A DNA stretch of 64,000 nucleotides, from contig NZ_JAUHHC010000001.1 in NCBI RefSeq assembly GCF_030410485.1, positions 372,001 through 436,000 of the forward strand, in the 5' to 3' direction. The stretch comes from Roseateles violae (GTDB lineage Bacteria > Pseudomonadota > Gammaproteobacteria > Burkholderiales > Burkholderiaceae_C). Both the position numbers and the translations under genes were made by a program. Under the pieces are notes generated by a model that worked only from the letters and a program-made list of their open reading frames with translations, had not been told where the DNA came from and did no database searches. Positions within the stretch are counted from its first letter, which is position 1; every line of letters begins with the position of its first letter. Of this stretch, positions 23,313-32,730 are shown one piece after another.

Positions 23313-25124
23313 TCAGCGCCTGCGCAGCGATTCGTCGATGTCGACGAAGTGCCAGAACTCGGTGCGAAACAGCGGCCGCCGGTAGCCGATCAGCCAGGGC
23401 TGGCTGAGGTCGTTGATGATGCGGTGCACATGCGTCTTCTCGGGCACATAGGCCGCCTGCAGGCGCTTGGCCTCGAGGAACAGCGCCTCGCGCTCGGGGC
23501 CGTCGGGCAGCAGCTGCAGGCGCTCGTAGAGCCGGTCGAAGGCCGGCAGGCGAAAGCGCGCATAGTTCTGCGCGCCGGTGGCCGGGCCGTAGAGCCGCTG
23601 CAGCTGATCCAGGCCGTCGGGCGAGTTGGCGCTGTTGGCCAGCATCCACAGCTGCAGCTTGCCGGCGCGCGCCTGCTTCAATTGCTCCGGCCATTTGCCC
23701 GGGAAGAAGCGGGTGCGGATCTGCACCGCATTGAAATTGCGCTGCCAGAGCTCGTCGTACTGGCGGGACAGCGCGTCGGGCTGGGTCGCGACCTCGATCA
23801 CCAGCGGCGAGCCGTCGGGCATGTCGCGCCAGCCGTCGCCATCCTTGTCGGTATAGCCGAACAGGTCCAGCAGGGCCTTGGCGCGCGCCGGGTCGAAGTC
23901 GCCGTTGACGCTCTTGTAAGCCGGGTCGTAGCCACTGGTATGCGGCACCAGCGGCGACTGCGCGACCACCGCCTGGCCGCGCCGCACGCCGTTGATCTCG
24001 CGCTCCATGTCCAGCGCCAGCGAGATCGCGCGGCGCAGCGCCACCTTGTCGGGCGTGTAGCCGCCCAGCATCGGGTCTTCCAGGTTGAAGAAGGTGTAGG
24101 CGCTCTCGGCGCCCAGCACGCGGTGCAGGCGCACGCCGTGGCGGCCCAGATTGGGCGCGATCTTGCCGCCGGGCAGGGCGACGTTGACGAAGTCCGGCGG
24201 CACGCGCTCCAGCAGGTCCTGCTCGCCGTTGACGAAGGACAGATAGCGCGGCTGGCTCTCCTCGATGATGGAGATCTGCACCCGGTCGATCATCGGCAGG
24301 CGGCGGCCCTTCAGGCGCGCCAGGATGGCCTGGCCCTCGGCATCGTCGGCCGCCGGCTCGGCATCGAAATAGCGCTCGCGGTAGCCGGGGTTGCGCTCCA
24401 GCACGATCAGCGAGCTGCGCCGCCATTCCTTCAGCTGGAAGGGGCCGGTGCCGACCGGATGCTCCATCGCCGCGCCCGGATAGGCCTCGATCACCTCGCG
24501 CGCGACGGCGCCGAACAGATCGCTCTGCGCCAGCAGGTAGAGCAGGCGCGGCCGCGGCTCGCGCACGCGGATCTGCAGCGTGTAGCGGTCCAGCGCGCGC
24601 AGGCCCTCGATCGGCCTGGCGTAGTCGAAGGGCTTCTTGGTCGTCAGCGCGTCCTGGCGCAGTTCGGCCAGGCCCAGCACGCCCTGCTCCTGCAGAAAGG
24701 CCCAGCCGGCCGCGCTCTTGTTGGCCGGGTCGGCGATGCGCTTGAGCGTGTAGACATAGTCCTCGGCCACCAGCTCGCGCGGCTTGCCGCCGAAGGCCGG
24801 ATCGGCGGTGAAGAAGATGCCGGGCTTCAGCCGCACGGTCCAGCTCCGGTAGTCGGCGGACACCTCGGGCAGCGCCGCCGCCGTCAGCGGCCTGACCTTG
24901 ACCGGCCGCGCCAGATAGTCGTAGCCATAGAGCGCCTCGAAGATATGCGGCGTGATCGTGCGCGAATAGGTGTCGGAGATCTGCGCCGGATCGAAGCCGG
25001 TCTCGGCGATCTGGAAGGCATAGCGCAGCACCTTGGGCTCGGCGGCCGGTGCCGCCGCCGTCGCCGTCGCGATCAAGGCCAGGGCAAGTGCCAGCAGCCG
25101 GCCGGCGGTCCGATTCGGGTTCAC
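23313..25124 (-). CDS. ABC importer solute-binding protein, family 5 (copy 2)
   Basis: A 603-residue periplasmic receptor with a Sec-type signal peptide (LLALALALIATATAAAPAA). Core motifs are AETGFDPAQISDTYSRTITPHIFEALYGYD, EHPVGTGPFQLKEWRRSS, IIEESQPRYLSFVNGEQD, YTDKDGDGWRDMPDGSP and DLSQPWLIGYRRPLF. The start is GTG 25124, which overlaps the stop of copy 3 (GTGA), so it depends on translation of the preceding gene. Ligand specificity cannot be read; size (~600 residues) is like YejA and other long family-5 receptors rather than the ~530-residue DppA. Confidence 0.93.
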   Translation of the reverse strand: MNPNRTAGRLLALALALIATATAAAPAAEPKVLRYAFQIAETGFDPAQISDTYSRTITPHIFEALYGYDYLARPVKVRPLTAAALPEVSADYRSWTVRLKPGIFFTADPAFGGKPRELVAEDYVYTLKRIADPANKSAAGWAFLQEQGVLGLAELRQDALTTKKPFDYARPIEGLRALDRYTLQIRVREPRPRLLYLLAQSDLFGAVAREVIEAYPGAAMEHPVGTGPFQLKEWRRSSLIVLERNPGYRERYFDAEPAADDAEGQAILARLKGRRLPMIDRVQISIIEESQPRYLSFVNGEQDLLERVPPDFVNVALPGGKIAPNLGRHGVRLHRVLGAESAYTFFNLEDPMLGGYTPDKVALRRAISLALDMEREINGVRRGQAVVAQSPLVPHTSGYDPAYKSVNGDFDPARAKALLDLFGYTDKDGDGWRDMPDGSPLVIEVATQPDALSRQYDELWQRNFNAVQIRTRFFPGKWPEQLKQARAGKLQLWMLANSANSPDGLDQLQRLYGPATGAQNYARFRLPAFDRLYERLQLLPDGPEREALFLEAKRLQAAYVPEKTHVHRIINDLSQPWLIGYRRPLFRTEFWHFVDIDESLRRR

Positions 25125-26941
25125 TTCTTCATGCTCGTATCGATGTCGACGTACTGCCAGAACTGCAGGCTGAACAGCGGACGCTTGTAGCCGATCAGCC
25201 AGGGCTGGCTCAGATCGCTGACGACGCGGTGGACCAGGTACTTCTGCGGCATATAGGCGGTCGTCAGGCGCTGCGCCTCGCGCAACAGGGCCATGCGTTC
25301 GGGACCGTCGGGCAGGGCCTGCATGCGCTCATAGAGCTCGTCGTAGCGCGCGTGACGGAAGCGGCCGAGATTCTGGCCGCCGGCCGTCGGGCCGTAGAGC
25401 AGTTCCAGGCCCGATTGCGCGTCCGGCGTGCTGGCGCTGTAGCCGAGCTGCCAGAGCTGCAGCTGGCCGGCGCGCGCGGCCTTCAGCTGCTCGGGCCATT
25501 GCCCGATCTTGATCTCGAGCCGGATGCCCAGCGCCGTCAAGTCGCGGCGCCACATCTCCTGGAAGGCGCGCGAGCGGCCATCGCTCTGGCTGTGGAACTG
25601 GATCACGAGCGGGCTCCCGTCGGGCATGTCGCGCCAGCCATCGCCGTCCTTGTCGGTGTAGCCATAGAGATCCAGCAGCGCGCGGGCGCGCGCCGGGTCG
25701 TAGTCGCCGTTCTCGCTCTTGAACTCCGGATCGAAGCCCCAGGTCGACGGCGCGACGACGCTCTGCGCCGGCACCGCCTGGCCGCGCCAGACCGAGGCGA
25801 TCTGGCGGCTGACGTCGTTGCCCAGCGCGATCGCGCGGCGCAGCGCCACCTTCTCGGGCGTGTAGCCGCCGACGACCGGATCGTCCATGTTCCAGTAGTA
25901 CATATACCGGTCCGGATTCAGCACCCGCTCGAGCCGGATGCCGCGCTTGGCCAGGTTCGGCGCCAGCTTGCCGTTCGGTATCGCCTGTGGCGCGAACGGC
26001 GCCGGAATCAGCCAGGACAGATCGGCCTCGCCGTTCAGGAAGGACAGCCAGCGCGGCTGGTCCTCCTCGATGATGGACAGCTCGACGCGGTCGATCATCG
26101 GCAGGCGCCGGCCCTTGAACCGGGCCAGCAGCGCCTGCGCGGAGGCATCGTCGGGGCTCGGCTGGCCGTCGTAGTGCTGCTCGCGGTAGCCCGGGTTCTT
26201 CTCCAGCACGATCAGCGAGTTGCGCCGCCACTTCGTCAGCCTGAAGGGCCCGGTGCCGACCGGGTGCTCCATCGCATGGTCCTGGCCGTAATGTTCGATC
26301 ACCTCGCGCGCGACGGCGCCGAACAGATCGCCCTGGGCCAGGGTGAACAGGAAGCGCGGCCGCGGCTCGCGCAGGCGGAACTGCAGCGTGTAGCGGTCGA
26401 GCGCACGCAGGCCCTCGATCGTCCGGTCGTAGTCGAAGGGCTTCTTGCTCTTCAAGGCCTGCTGGCGCAGTTCGTCCAGGCCCAGGATGCCGGCGTCGTT
26501 CAGGTTCGAGTAGTTGGGGCTCTTGTTGACCGGGTCGGCAAAGCGCTTGAGCGCATAGACGAAATCCTCGGCCACCAGCTCGCGCTTGGCTCCCTTGAAG
26601 GCCGCATCGTCGGCAAAGAAGATGCCGGGCCGCAGCTTCACCGTCCAGACGCGGAAATCCTCCGACACCTGGGGCATGCCCTCGGCCACATTGGGCCGCA
26701 GCAGGTAGGGCCGCGCCAGGTAGTCGTAGTCATAGAGCCCGTCGAAGATGTGGCCGGTGACGATGCGCGAGTACAGATCGGAAAGCTGCGCCGGGTCGAA
26801 GCCGGTCTCGCCGGCGTTGAAGGCATACCTCAAGACCTTCGGCTGCACCTTGGGCGGCTCGGCCGTCTGGGCGACGGCCGCGCCCAGCATCAGCGCGGCC
26901 GCGGCCAAGGCCGTGGCGCCGCATCGCAGGGCGGACCTCAT
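25121..26941 (-). CDS. ABC importer solute-binding protein, family 5 (copy 3)
   Basis: A 606-residue periplasmic receptor. Signal peptide about residues 5-25 (GATALAAAALMLGAAVAQ). It shares long stretches with copy 4 (IVTGHIFDxLY, DDAAFKGAKRELVAEDFVYALKRF, ILGLDELRQQALKSKKPFDYD), pointing to a recent duplication. It keeps EHPVGTGPF, IIEEDQPRWLSFLNGEAD and YTDKDGDGWRDMPDGSP. The ATG (26941) overlaps the TGA of copy 4 (ATGA) and its own stop overlaps the GTG of copy 2, so three consecutive receptors are translationally chained. Confidence 0.94.
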   Translation of the reverse strand: MRSALRCGATALAAAALMLGAAVAQTAEPPKVQPKVLRYAFNAGETGFDPAQLSDLYSRIVTGHIFDGLYDYDYLARPYLLRPNVAEGMPQVSEDFRVWTVKLRPGIFFADDAAFKGAKRELVAEDFVYALKRFADPVNKSPNYSNLNDAGILGLDELRQQALKSKKPFDYDRTIEGLRALDRYTLQFRLREPRPRFLFTLAQGDLFGAVAREVIEHYGQDHAMEHPVGTGPFRLTKWRRNSLIVLEKNPGYREQHYDGQPSPDDASAQALLARFKGRRLPMIDRVELSIIEEDQPRWLSFLNGEADLSWLIPAPFAPQAIPNGKLAPNLAKRGIRLERVLNPDRYMYYWNMDDPVVGGYTPEKVALRRAIALGNDVSRQIASVWRGQAVPAQSVVAPSTWGFDPEFKSENGDYDPARARALLDLYGYTDKDGDGWRDMPDGSPLVIQFHSQSDGRSRAFQEMWRRDLTALGIRLEIKIGQWPEQLKAARAGQLQLWQLGYSASTPDAQSGLELLYGPTAGGQNLGRFRHARYDELYERMQALPDGPERMALLREAQRLTTAYMPQKYLVHRVVSDLSQPWLIGYKRPLFSLQFWQYVDIDTSMKK

Positions 26942-28761
26942 GAGCCGGTCTTGACCTTCTTCAGGTCCATGTCGACATCGATGTACTGCCAGAACTGGTT
27001 GCCGAAGGGCGGACGGCGGTAGCCGCTCACCCAGGGCTGGGTCAGGTCGGTCAGGATGCGGTGCACCAGGTATTTCTGCGGCATATAGGCGGTGATGATC
27101 TTCTGCGCCTCGCGCAGCAGCGCCTCGCGTTCGGGCCCGTCCGGCAGGCGCTGCATCTCCTCGTAGATCTCGTCGAAGCGCTTGTGGCGGAAACGGCCCA
27201 GGTTCTGGCCGCCGGCGGTCGGGCCGTAGAGGATCTCCAGGTCCGGCTGCACGTCGGGCGTCGAGTCGGTGAAGCCCAGCTGCCAGATCATCAGCTGGCC
27301 GGCGCGCGCGGCCTTCAGCTGCTCCGGCCATTTGGCCGCCTTGATGTTCAGGCGCAGGCCCAGATTGTCCATATTGCGCTTCCACAGCTCGTCGAAGCTG
27401 CGCGACAAGGCATCGGGCTGGCTGGCGTATTCGATCAGCAGCGGCGCGCCGGAGGGCTGCTCCCGCCAGCCGTCCCCGTCCTTGTCCACATAGCCGTACA
27501 TGTCGAGCAGCGCGCGGGCGCGCGCCAGGTCGTAGTCGCCGTTCTCGCTCTTGAAGGCCGGGTCGTAGCCCCAGGTGCCCGGCGCGACCAGCGATTGCGC
27601 GATCACCGCCTGGCCGCGCCGCACGCTGCCGACCTCGCGCTGCGTGTCGGTGCCCAGCGCGATCGCGCGGCGCAGCGCCACCTTCTCCGGCGCATCGCCG
27701 CCGACCAGCGGGTCGTCCATATTGAAGTAGTAGAGCGTGCGGTCCGAATTGAGCACGCGCTCCATCTGGATGCCCTGCTTGGCCAGGTTCGGCGCCAGCC
27801 GGCCCTTCGGGGCGGCCACGCTGGAGAACTCCAGGGGCACGCTGATGTAGTCGAGCTGGCGGTTCAGGAAGGACAGCCAGCGCGGCTGGCTCTCCTCGAT
27901 GATGGAGATCTCGATCCGGTCGACCATCGGCAGGCGCCGGCTCTTGAAGCGGGCCAGCAAGGCCTGGCCCTGGGCATCGTCCGCATTCGGCTCGGCGTCG
28001 TAGAACAGCTCGCGGAAGTTGGGGTTCCGCTCCAGCACCATCTGCGAGCTGCGCCGCCACTTCGTCAGCATGAAGGGGCCGCTGCCGACCGGGTGCTCCA
28101 TGGCATGGTCCTGGCCGTAATGCTCGATCACCTCGCGCGCGACGGCGCCGTACTGGTCGCCGCCGGCCAAGCTGTAGATGAAGCGCGGGCGCGGCTGCTT
28201 GAGACGGAACTGGATCGTGTAGCGGTCGAGCGCGCGCAGGCCCTCGACCGGCTGGTCGTAGTCGAAGGGCTTCTTGCTCTTCAGCGCCTGCTGGCGCAGC
28301 TCGTCCAGGCCCAGGATGCCGGCATCGTTGAAATAGGAATAGGCCGGGCTCTTGGTGACCGGATCGAAGAAGCGCTTCAGCGCATAGACGAAGTCCTCGG
28401 CGACCAGCTCGCGCCGGGCGCCCTTGAAGGCCGCGTCCGGTGCGAAGTAGATGCCCGGCTGGATCTTCACCATCCAGACGCGGAAATCCTCGCTGACCTC
28501 GGGCATGCCCGCGGCGACATTGGGCTTGACCTTGTAGGGCCGCGCCAGATGGTCGTATTTGTAGAGCGCGTCGAAGATATGGCCGGTGACCACGCGCGAG
28601 TACAGATCGGAGACCTGGGCCGGATCGAAGCCGGTCTCCGCGATCAGGAAGGCGTAGTGGAAGACCTTGGGCTGCGCCGCCGGGGAGGACGGCGCCGCCG
28701 CGGCGCCCGTCAGGGCCAGGCCGCACAGCAGGGCGGCAACAAAGGTCTTCAGACGGCGCAT
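26938..28761 (-). CDS. ABC importer solute-binding protein, family 5 (copy 4)
   Basis: A 607-residue periplasmic receptor with signal peptide FVAALLCGLALTGAAAA. Closest to copy 3. Shared motifs include AETGFDPAQVSDLYSRVVTGHIFDALY, EHPVGSGPFMLTKWRRSS, IIEESQPRWLSFLNRQLD and YVDKDGDGWREQPSGAP; the usual DG before SP is SG here. Start ATG 28761 has AAGGAG eight bases upstream, a strong ribosome site, so unlike copies 2 and 3 it can be initiated independently. A 25-base gap precedes it. Confidence 0.94.
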   Translation of the reverse strand: MRRLKTFVAALLCGLALTGAAAAPSSPAAQPKVFHYAFLIAETGFDPAQVSDLYSRVVTGHIFDALYKYDHLARPYKVKPNVAAGMPEVSEDFRVWMVKIQPGIYFAPDAAFKGARRELVAEDFVYALKRFFDPVTKSPAYSYFNDAGILGLDELRQQALKSKKPFDYDQPVEGLRALDRYTIQFRLKQPRPRFIYSLAGGDQYGAVAREVIEHYGQDHAMEHPVGSGPFMLTKWRRSSQMVLERNPNFRELFYDAEPNADDAQGQALLARFKSRRLPMVDRIEISIIEESQPRWLSFLNRQLDYISVPLEFSSVAAPKGRLAPNLAKQGIQMERVLNSDRTLYYFNMDDPLVGGDAPEKVALRRAIALGTDTQREVGSVRRGQAVIAQSLVAPGTWGYDPAFKSENGDYDLARARALLDMYGYVDKDGDGWREQPSGAPLLIEYASQPDALSRSFDELWKRNMDNLGLRLNIKAAKWPEQLKAARAGQLMIWQLGFTDSTPDVQPDLEILYGPTAGGQNLGRFRHKRFDEIYEEMQRLPDGPEREALLREAQKIITAYMPQKYLVHRILTDLTQPWVSGYRRPPFGNQFWQYIDVDMDLKKVKTGS

Positions 28762-28786
28762 CGGCGGGGCTCCTTGTTCGGCGTGC

Positions 28787-30589
28787 TCAGTGCGGCTTCT
28801 TGGCCGCCTCGATGTCCACGTACTCCCACCAGTCCTGCTTGAACGGGTGGCGGCGGTAGCCGCTCAGCTGCGCCTGCACCAGGTCGGTCACATAGCGGTG
28901 GCCCTTGTACTTGTAGGGCATGTAGGCAGCGACGATGCGCTTGGTCTCGCGGAACAGCGCGACGCGCTCGGGGCCGTCGGGCATCACGCCGGTGCGCTCG
29001 AAGATGCGGTCGGCCGCCTCGTGGCGGAAGCGCGCATAGTTCTGGCCGCCGATATGCGGACCGTAGAGCTGGGTCAGAAAATCCTGGCTGTCCGGCATCG
29101 CGGCCGAGGCACCCAGGCTCCAGATCTGGAACTTGCCGGCGCGCAGCGCCTTCAGGTTCTCCGGCCATTTGCCGGGCTTGAAGGTCACCCTGAGGCCGAC
29201 CTTGGCCAGCGCCTTCTGCCAGATCTCGTCGATCTGGCGCTGCGCACCATCGGGCGTGGTCAGGCTCTCCAGCACCAGCGGGCTGCCATCGGGCTGCTCG
29301 CGCCAGCCGTCGCCATCCTTGTCGACATAGCCATACAGATCGAGCAGGGCCTTGGCCCGCGCCGGGTCGTACTCGCTCATCTCGCTCTTGTACTCGGGAT
29401 CGTAGGCGTCGACATAGGGCATGTACATCGATTGCGCCGGGATTGCCTGGCCGCGCCGTGCCTGGCGGATCTCGCGCTCGACGTCGGTGGCCAGGCCGAT
29501 CGCGCGGCGTAGCGCGACGCGCTCGGGCGTGTAACCGCCGATCACCGGGTCTTCCATATTGAAGACATTGAAGAGCACGTCGGCGTTCAGCACACGATAG
29601 CCCCGCATGCCCTTCTTGGCCAGGTTCGGCGCCAGCTTGCCCTGCGGCATCACCTGGGTGATGAACTCGTCGGGCACGCGGTCGAGGAAGTCGAACTCGC
29701 CGCCGAGGAAGCTCAGCCAGCGGGGCTGGTTCTCCTCGATGATGGAGATCTCGACGCGGTCGATCATCGGCAGGCGGCGGCCCTTGAACTTGGCCAGCAG
29801 GGCCTGGCCCTCGGCATCGTCGGCGGCAGGCTGCGCCTCGTAGACGCGCTCGCGGTAGTTGGGGTTGCGCTCCAGCACGATGCGCGAGCTGCGCCGCCAT
29901 TCCTTCAGCACGAAGGGGCCGGTGCCGACCGGGTGCTCCATCGCCTTGTCCGGATAGGCCTCGACCACCTCGCGCGCCATCGCGCCATAGAGATCGCCCT
30001 GCGCCAGCACGCCGGGCAGGCGCGGCCGCGGCTTCTCGAGCTGGAACTGCAGCGTGTGGCGGTCCAGCGCGCGCAGCCCCGGAATCGGCTTGTCGTAGTC
30101 GTAGGGCTTGCCGCTCTTGCGCAGCTCATTGCGGTATTCGGCCAGGCCGACGAAGCCCTGCTCCTCGATCTCGCTCCAGTGCGAGGAGTTGACCTTGGGA
30201 TCGGCGACGCGCTTGAAGGCGTAGATGTAGTCTTCGGCGACCAGCTCGCGCTTCTTGCCGCCGAAGGCGGGATCGTCGGCGAACAGGATGCCCGGCTTGA
30301 TGCGGATGGTCCAGGTCTTGAAGTCGGCGCTGTGCTCGGGCATGCCCTCGGCCGTCAGCGGGATCAGCTTGGCCGGCCGGGCCAGCTGGTCATAGCTGTA
30401 CAGGCCCTCGAAGATATGGGCGGTGACGCCGCGCGAGTAGATGTCGCTGATCTTGGCCGGATCGAAGCCGGTCTCGGCAACACGGAAGGCATAGCGCAGC
30501 ACCTTGGGCTGCGGCGCCTCGTTGACGGCCCAGCTCGGTGCGGCGGCCAGCAGGGCGCTCATCAGCAGGGCCAGCAGATTCTTTTTCAT
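28787..30589 (-). CDS. ABC importer solute-binding protein, family 5 (copy 5)
   Basis: A 600-residue periplasmic receptor with signal peptide MKKNLLALLMSALLAAAPSWA. Family motifs are AETGFDPAKISDIYSRGVTAHIFEGLYSYD, ELVAEDYIYAFKRV, EHPVGTGPFVLKEWRRSS, IIEENQPRWLSFLGGEFD and YVDKDGDGWREQPDGSP. I use ATG 30589; a GTG immediately before it (30592) is in frame. Its C terminus (LSGYRRHPFKQDWWEYVDIEAAKK) differs from the WLIGY form of copies 2, 3 and 6, so its ligand may differ. Confidence 0.93.
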   Translation of the reverse strand: MKKNLLALLMSALLAAAPSWAVNEAPQPKVLRYAFRVAETGFDPAKISDIYSRGVTAHIFEGLYSYDQLARPAKLIPLTAEGMPEHSADFKTWTIRIKPGILFADDPAFGGKKRELVAEDYIYAFKRVADPKVNSSHWSEIEEQGFVGLAEYRNELRKSGKPYDYDKPIPGLRALDRHTLQFQLEKPRPRLPGVLAQGDLYGAMAREVVEAYPDKAMEHPVGTGPFVLKEWRRSSRIVLERNPNYRERVYEAQPAADDAEGQALLAKFKGRRLPMIDRVEISIIEENQPRWLSFLGGEFDFLDRVPDEFITQVMPQGKLAPNLAKKGMRGYRVLNADVLFNVFNMEDPVIGGYTPERVALRRAIGLATDVEREIRQARRGQAIPAQSMYMPYVDAYDPEYKSEMSEYDPARAKALLDLYGYVDKDGDGWREQPDGSPLVLESLTTPDGAQRQIDEIWQKALAKVGLRVTFKPGKWPENLKALRAGKFQIWSLGASAAMPDSQDFLTQLYGPHIGGQNYARFRHEAADRIFERTGVMPDGPERVALFRETKRIVAAYMPYKYKGHRYVTDLVQAQLSGYRRHPFKQDWWEYVDIEAAKKPH

Positions 30590-30625
30590 CACGGCGATCG
30601 ATCCGTTTCTCTATCTCTATCGTTC

Positions 30626-32467
30626 TCAGGAGCCCTTGCGCTGGCGCTTCAGCCGCTCGGTATCGATGTCCACGTACTGCCAGAAGTCGCGCAGAAAGAC
30701 ATTGCGGTCGAAGCCGATCACCCAGGGCTGGGCCAGGTCGGTGAACAGGCGGTGCACCGAGATCTTGTAGGGCATGTAGGCGATCATCAGCTTGGCCGCC
30801 TCCTCCATCACCGCCTGGCGCTCGGGGCCGTCGGGCAGCAGCTTCTGCTTCTCGTACAGCGCGTTGTAGGCCGGCAGGTCGAAGCGCGCCTTGTTGGCCG
30901 AGCCCTTGGCGCGGCCGTCGCCCAGCGCCAGGAAGGTGTCGCCGTCCGGCGCGGTGGCCACCCAGCTGACGCCCCACATCTGCAGCTTGCCGGCATTGGC
31001 GCTCTTCAGGTTCTCCGGCCATTTGGCGGTCTTGAACTCGATGCGCACATGCAGCGCGTCCATGTTCTTCTGCCATTGCTCGATCAGCTGGCGGCTCTGG
31101 CTGTCGGGCTGGGTCGCGTAGGCCAGCACCAGCGGCTCGCCCGACGGCAGATCGCGCCAGCCGTCGCCGTCCTTGTCCACATAGCCATACATATCGAGCA
31201 GGGCCTTGGCCTTGGGCAGGTTGTACTCGCTCATCTCGGACTTGTAGTCGGTGCGGTAGCCGAAGGTGCCGGGGCCGAAGGGGCCCTGCGCGGCCATTGC
31301 CTGGCCGCGCCGGGGCAGGCGGATCTCCTTGTCGACGTCGACGGCCAGGCTGATCGCGCGGCGCAGCGCCACCTTGTCCGCCGTGTAGCCGCCGACGATC
31401 GGGTCGTCCATATTGAAATAGCTCAGCGCGACCTCGGGATAGGGGAAGCGCACCGCGCGCAGGCCCTTCTTGGCGAGGTTGGGCGCCAGCTTGCCGTTGG
31501 GCGTGGCGATGCTGACGTACTCGGCCGGCACCTCCTCCAGCACATCGGCCTCGCCGTTCAGGAAGGACAGCCAGCGCGGCTGGTTCTCCTCGATGATGGC
31601 GATCTCGACCCGGTCGACCAGGGGCAGGCGGCGGCCCTTCAGCGTCGCGGCCTGGGCCTTCAGCACCGGGTCGGCATCGGCCGGCGGTTGCTCGTCGTAG
31701 AACTCCTCGCGGAAGTTCGGGTTCTTCTCGAGCACGATCTTCGAGCTGCGCCGCCATTCGGCCAGCCGGTAGGGCCCGGTGCCGACCGGGTGTTCCATGA
31801 TCTTGTCGCCATAGTGTTCGACCACCTCGCGCGCCAGCGCGCCGAGGAAGGCCGAGTCGGCGAACTGGTTGATGAAGCGCGGGTCGCCGATGCCCAGCTT
31901 GACGCGGAAGCTGTAGCGGTCCAGCAGCTGCAGGCCCTCGACCGGGCGGTCGTAGTCGAAGGGCTTCTTCGCCGCCATCAGCTCCTTGCGCAGCTCCGAC
32001 AGGCCCAGGATCTTGACGTTCTCGAGCAGGTAGAGATTGCGGCTGTTCAGCTTCGGGTCGTAGTGGCGCTTGATCGAATAGATGTAGTCCGCCGCGACCA
32101 GCTCGCGTTTCTTGCCCTTGAAGGCCGGATCGTCGGCGAAGAAGATGCCGGGCTTGATGCGGAAGGTGATGCTCTTGAAATCGTCCGACACCTCGGGCAT
32201 GGCCGCCGCCGTCGAGGGCCGCATCTGGAAGGGCCGGGCCAGATAGGCGAACTCCAGCGGCGCCTCGAAAATGCCGGCCGAGACGGCCTTGGAATAGCGG
32301 TCGGAGATCTGCGCCGGATCGAAGCCGGTCTCGGCGACGCGGAAGGAATAGCGCAACACCTTGGCCGCGGCGGCGGCATCGGCGTCGGAAGGGGGGGCAG
32401 ACAGCGCCGGCACGGCCACCGCGAGCAGGGTCGCGAGCAGGGCGGCGTGCGCGAAACCACGTCGCAT
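30626..32467 (-). CDS. ABC importer solute-binding protein, family 5 (copy 6, promoter-proximal)
   Basis: A 613-residue periplasmic receptor, first in the apparent six-gene operon. Signal peptide: MRRGFAHAALLATLLAVAVP. Family motifs are AETGFDPAQISDRYSKAVSAGIFEAPLEFA, ELVAADYIYSIKRHYD, EHPVGTGPYRLAEWRRSS, IIEENQPRWLSFLNGEAD and YVDKDGDGWRDLPSGEP. I choose ATG 32467 (GAGGA ten bases upstream) over an in-frame TTG at 32488. Copies 6 and 1 share the IFE[AS]PL form, so they may bound the original duplication. It faces the permease operon across 372 bases. Confidence 0.94.
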   Translation of the reverse strand: MRRGFAHAALLATLLAVAVPALSAPPSDADAAAAAKVLRYSFRVAETGFDPAQISDRYSKAVSAGIFEAPLEFAYLARPFQMRPSTAAAMPEVSDDFKSITFRIKPGIFFADDPAFKGKKRELVAADYIYSIKRHYDPKLNSRNLYLLENVKILGLSELRKELMAAKKPFDYDRPVEGLQLLDRYSFRVKLGIGDPRFINQFADSAFLGALAREVVEHYGDKIMEHPVGTGPYRLAEWRRSSKIVLEKNPNFREEFYDEQPPADADPVLKAQAATLKGRRLPLVDRVEIAIIEENQPRWLSFLNGEADVLEEVPAEYVSIATPNGKLAPNLAKKGLRAVRFPYPEVALSYFNMDDPIVGGYTADKVALRRAISLAVDVDKEIRLPRRGQAMAAQGPFGPGTFGYRTDYKSEMSEYNLPKAKALLDMYGYVDKDGDGWRDLPSGEPLVLAYATQPDSQSRQLIEQWQKNMDALHVRIEFKTAKWPENLKSANAGKLQMWGVSWVATAPDGDTFLALGDGRAKGSANKARFDLPAYNALYEKQKLLPDGPERQAVMEEAAKLMIAYMPYKISVHRLFTDLAQPWVIGFDRNVFLRDFWQYVDIDTERLKRQRKGS

Positions 32468-32730
32468 CACGATCAGAATCCTCAGCAAACAAGAGCGGCC
32501 GCGCCTCGTGGGCGCAGCGCCGGAACATCCAGCGGGCCCGCGGTCCGGGGTCCCGCAGCGCGGACAGCCGCGCAGTCTAAGGCGTCACCGGCCGCGCGGC
32601 CATGGACGCCAACCCGGGGTCGGGCCGGCAAGCGGGCGCTGGTCGCGCATTTTGGCGCAAAAGCGGCCGCAAGCCCGATCGCCAGCGGCCTTTCGGCCGC
32701 CCGCCCCCGCGAACCCAGGGCAAATGCGGG

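Larger units (their letters stand above)
21527..32467 (-). repeat. Tandem array of six paralogous family-5 solute-binding protein genes
   Basis: Six genes of 591-613 codons lie head to tail on the minus strand with gaps of -4 to 36 bases. All share, in the same order, a signal peptide, KVLRYAF-type opening followed by ETGFDPAQ, ELVAEDFVYALKR, EHPVGTGPF, ISIIEExQPRWLSF, GYTPEKVALRRAI, a DKDGDGW motif and a closing DxSQPWLIGY-like segment. The third and fourth copies are visibly the closest pair and the first (21527-23302) the most divergent. This indicates serial duplication. Transcription would run from the copy at 32467 down to 21527. Confidence 0.9.

Noticed and set aside
21428-30500. Series of plus-strand open frames opposite the receptor array
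   Set aside because: They repeat the same Leu/Ala/Arg/Gln-rich pattern because they mirror paralogous genes; they are not an independent repeat-protein family.
21527-32467. Repeats suggestive of a CRISPR or other noncoding array
   Set aside because: Similarity is spread over whole coding genes of about 1.8 kb; there are no short regular repeats with spacers.
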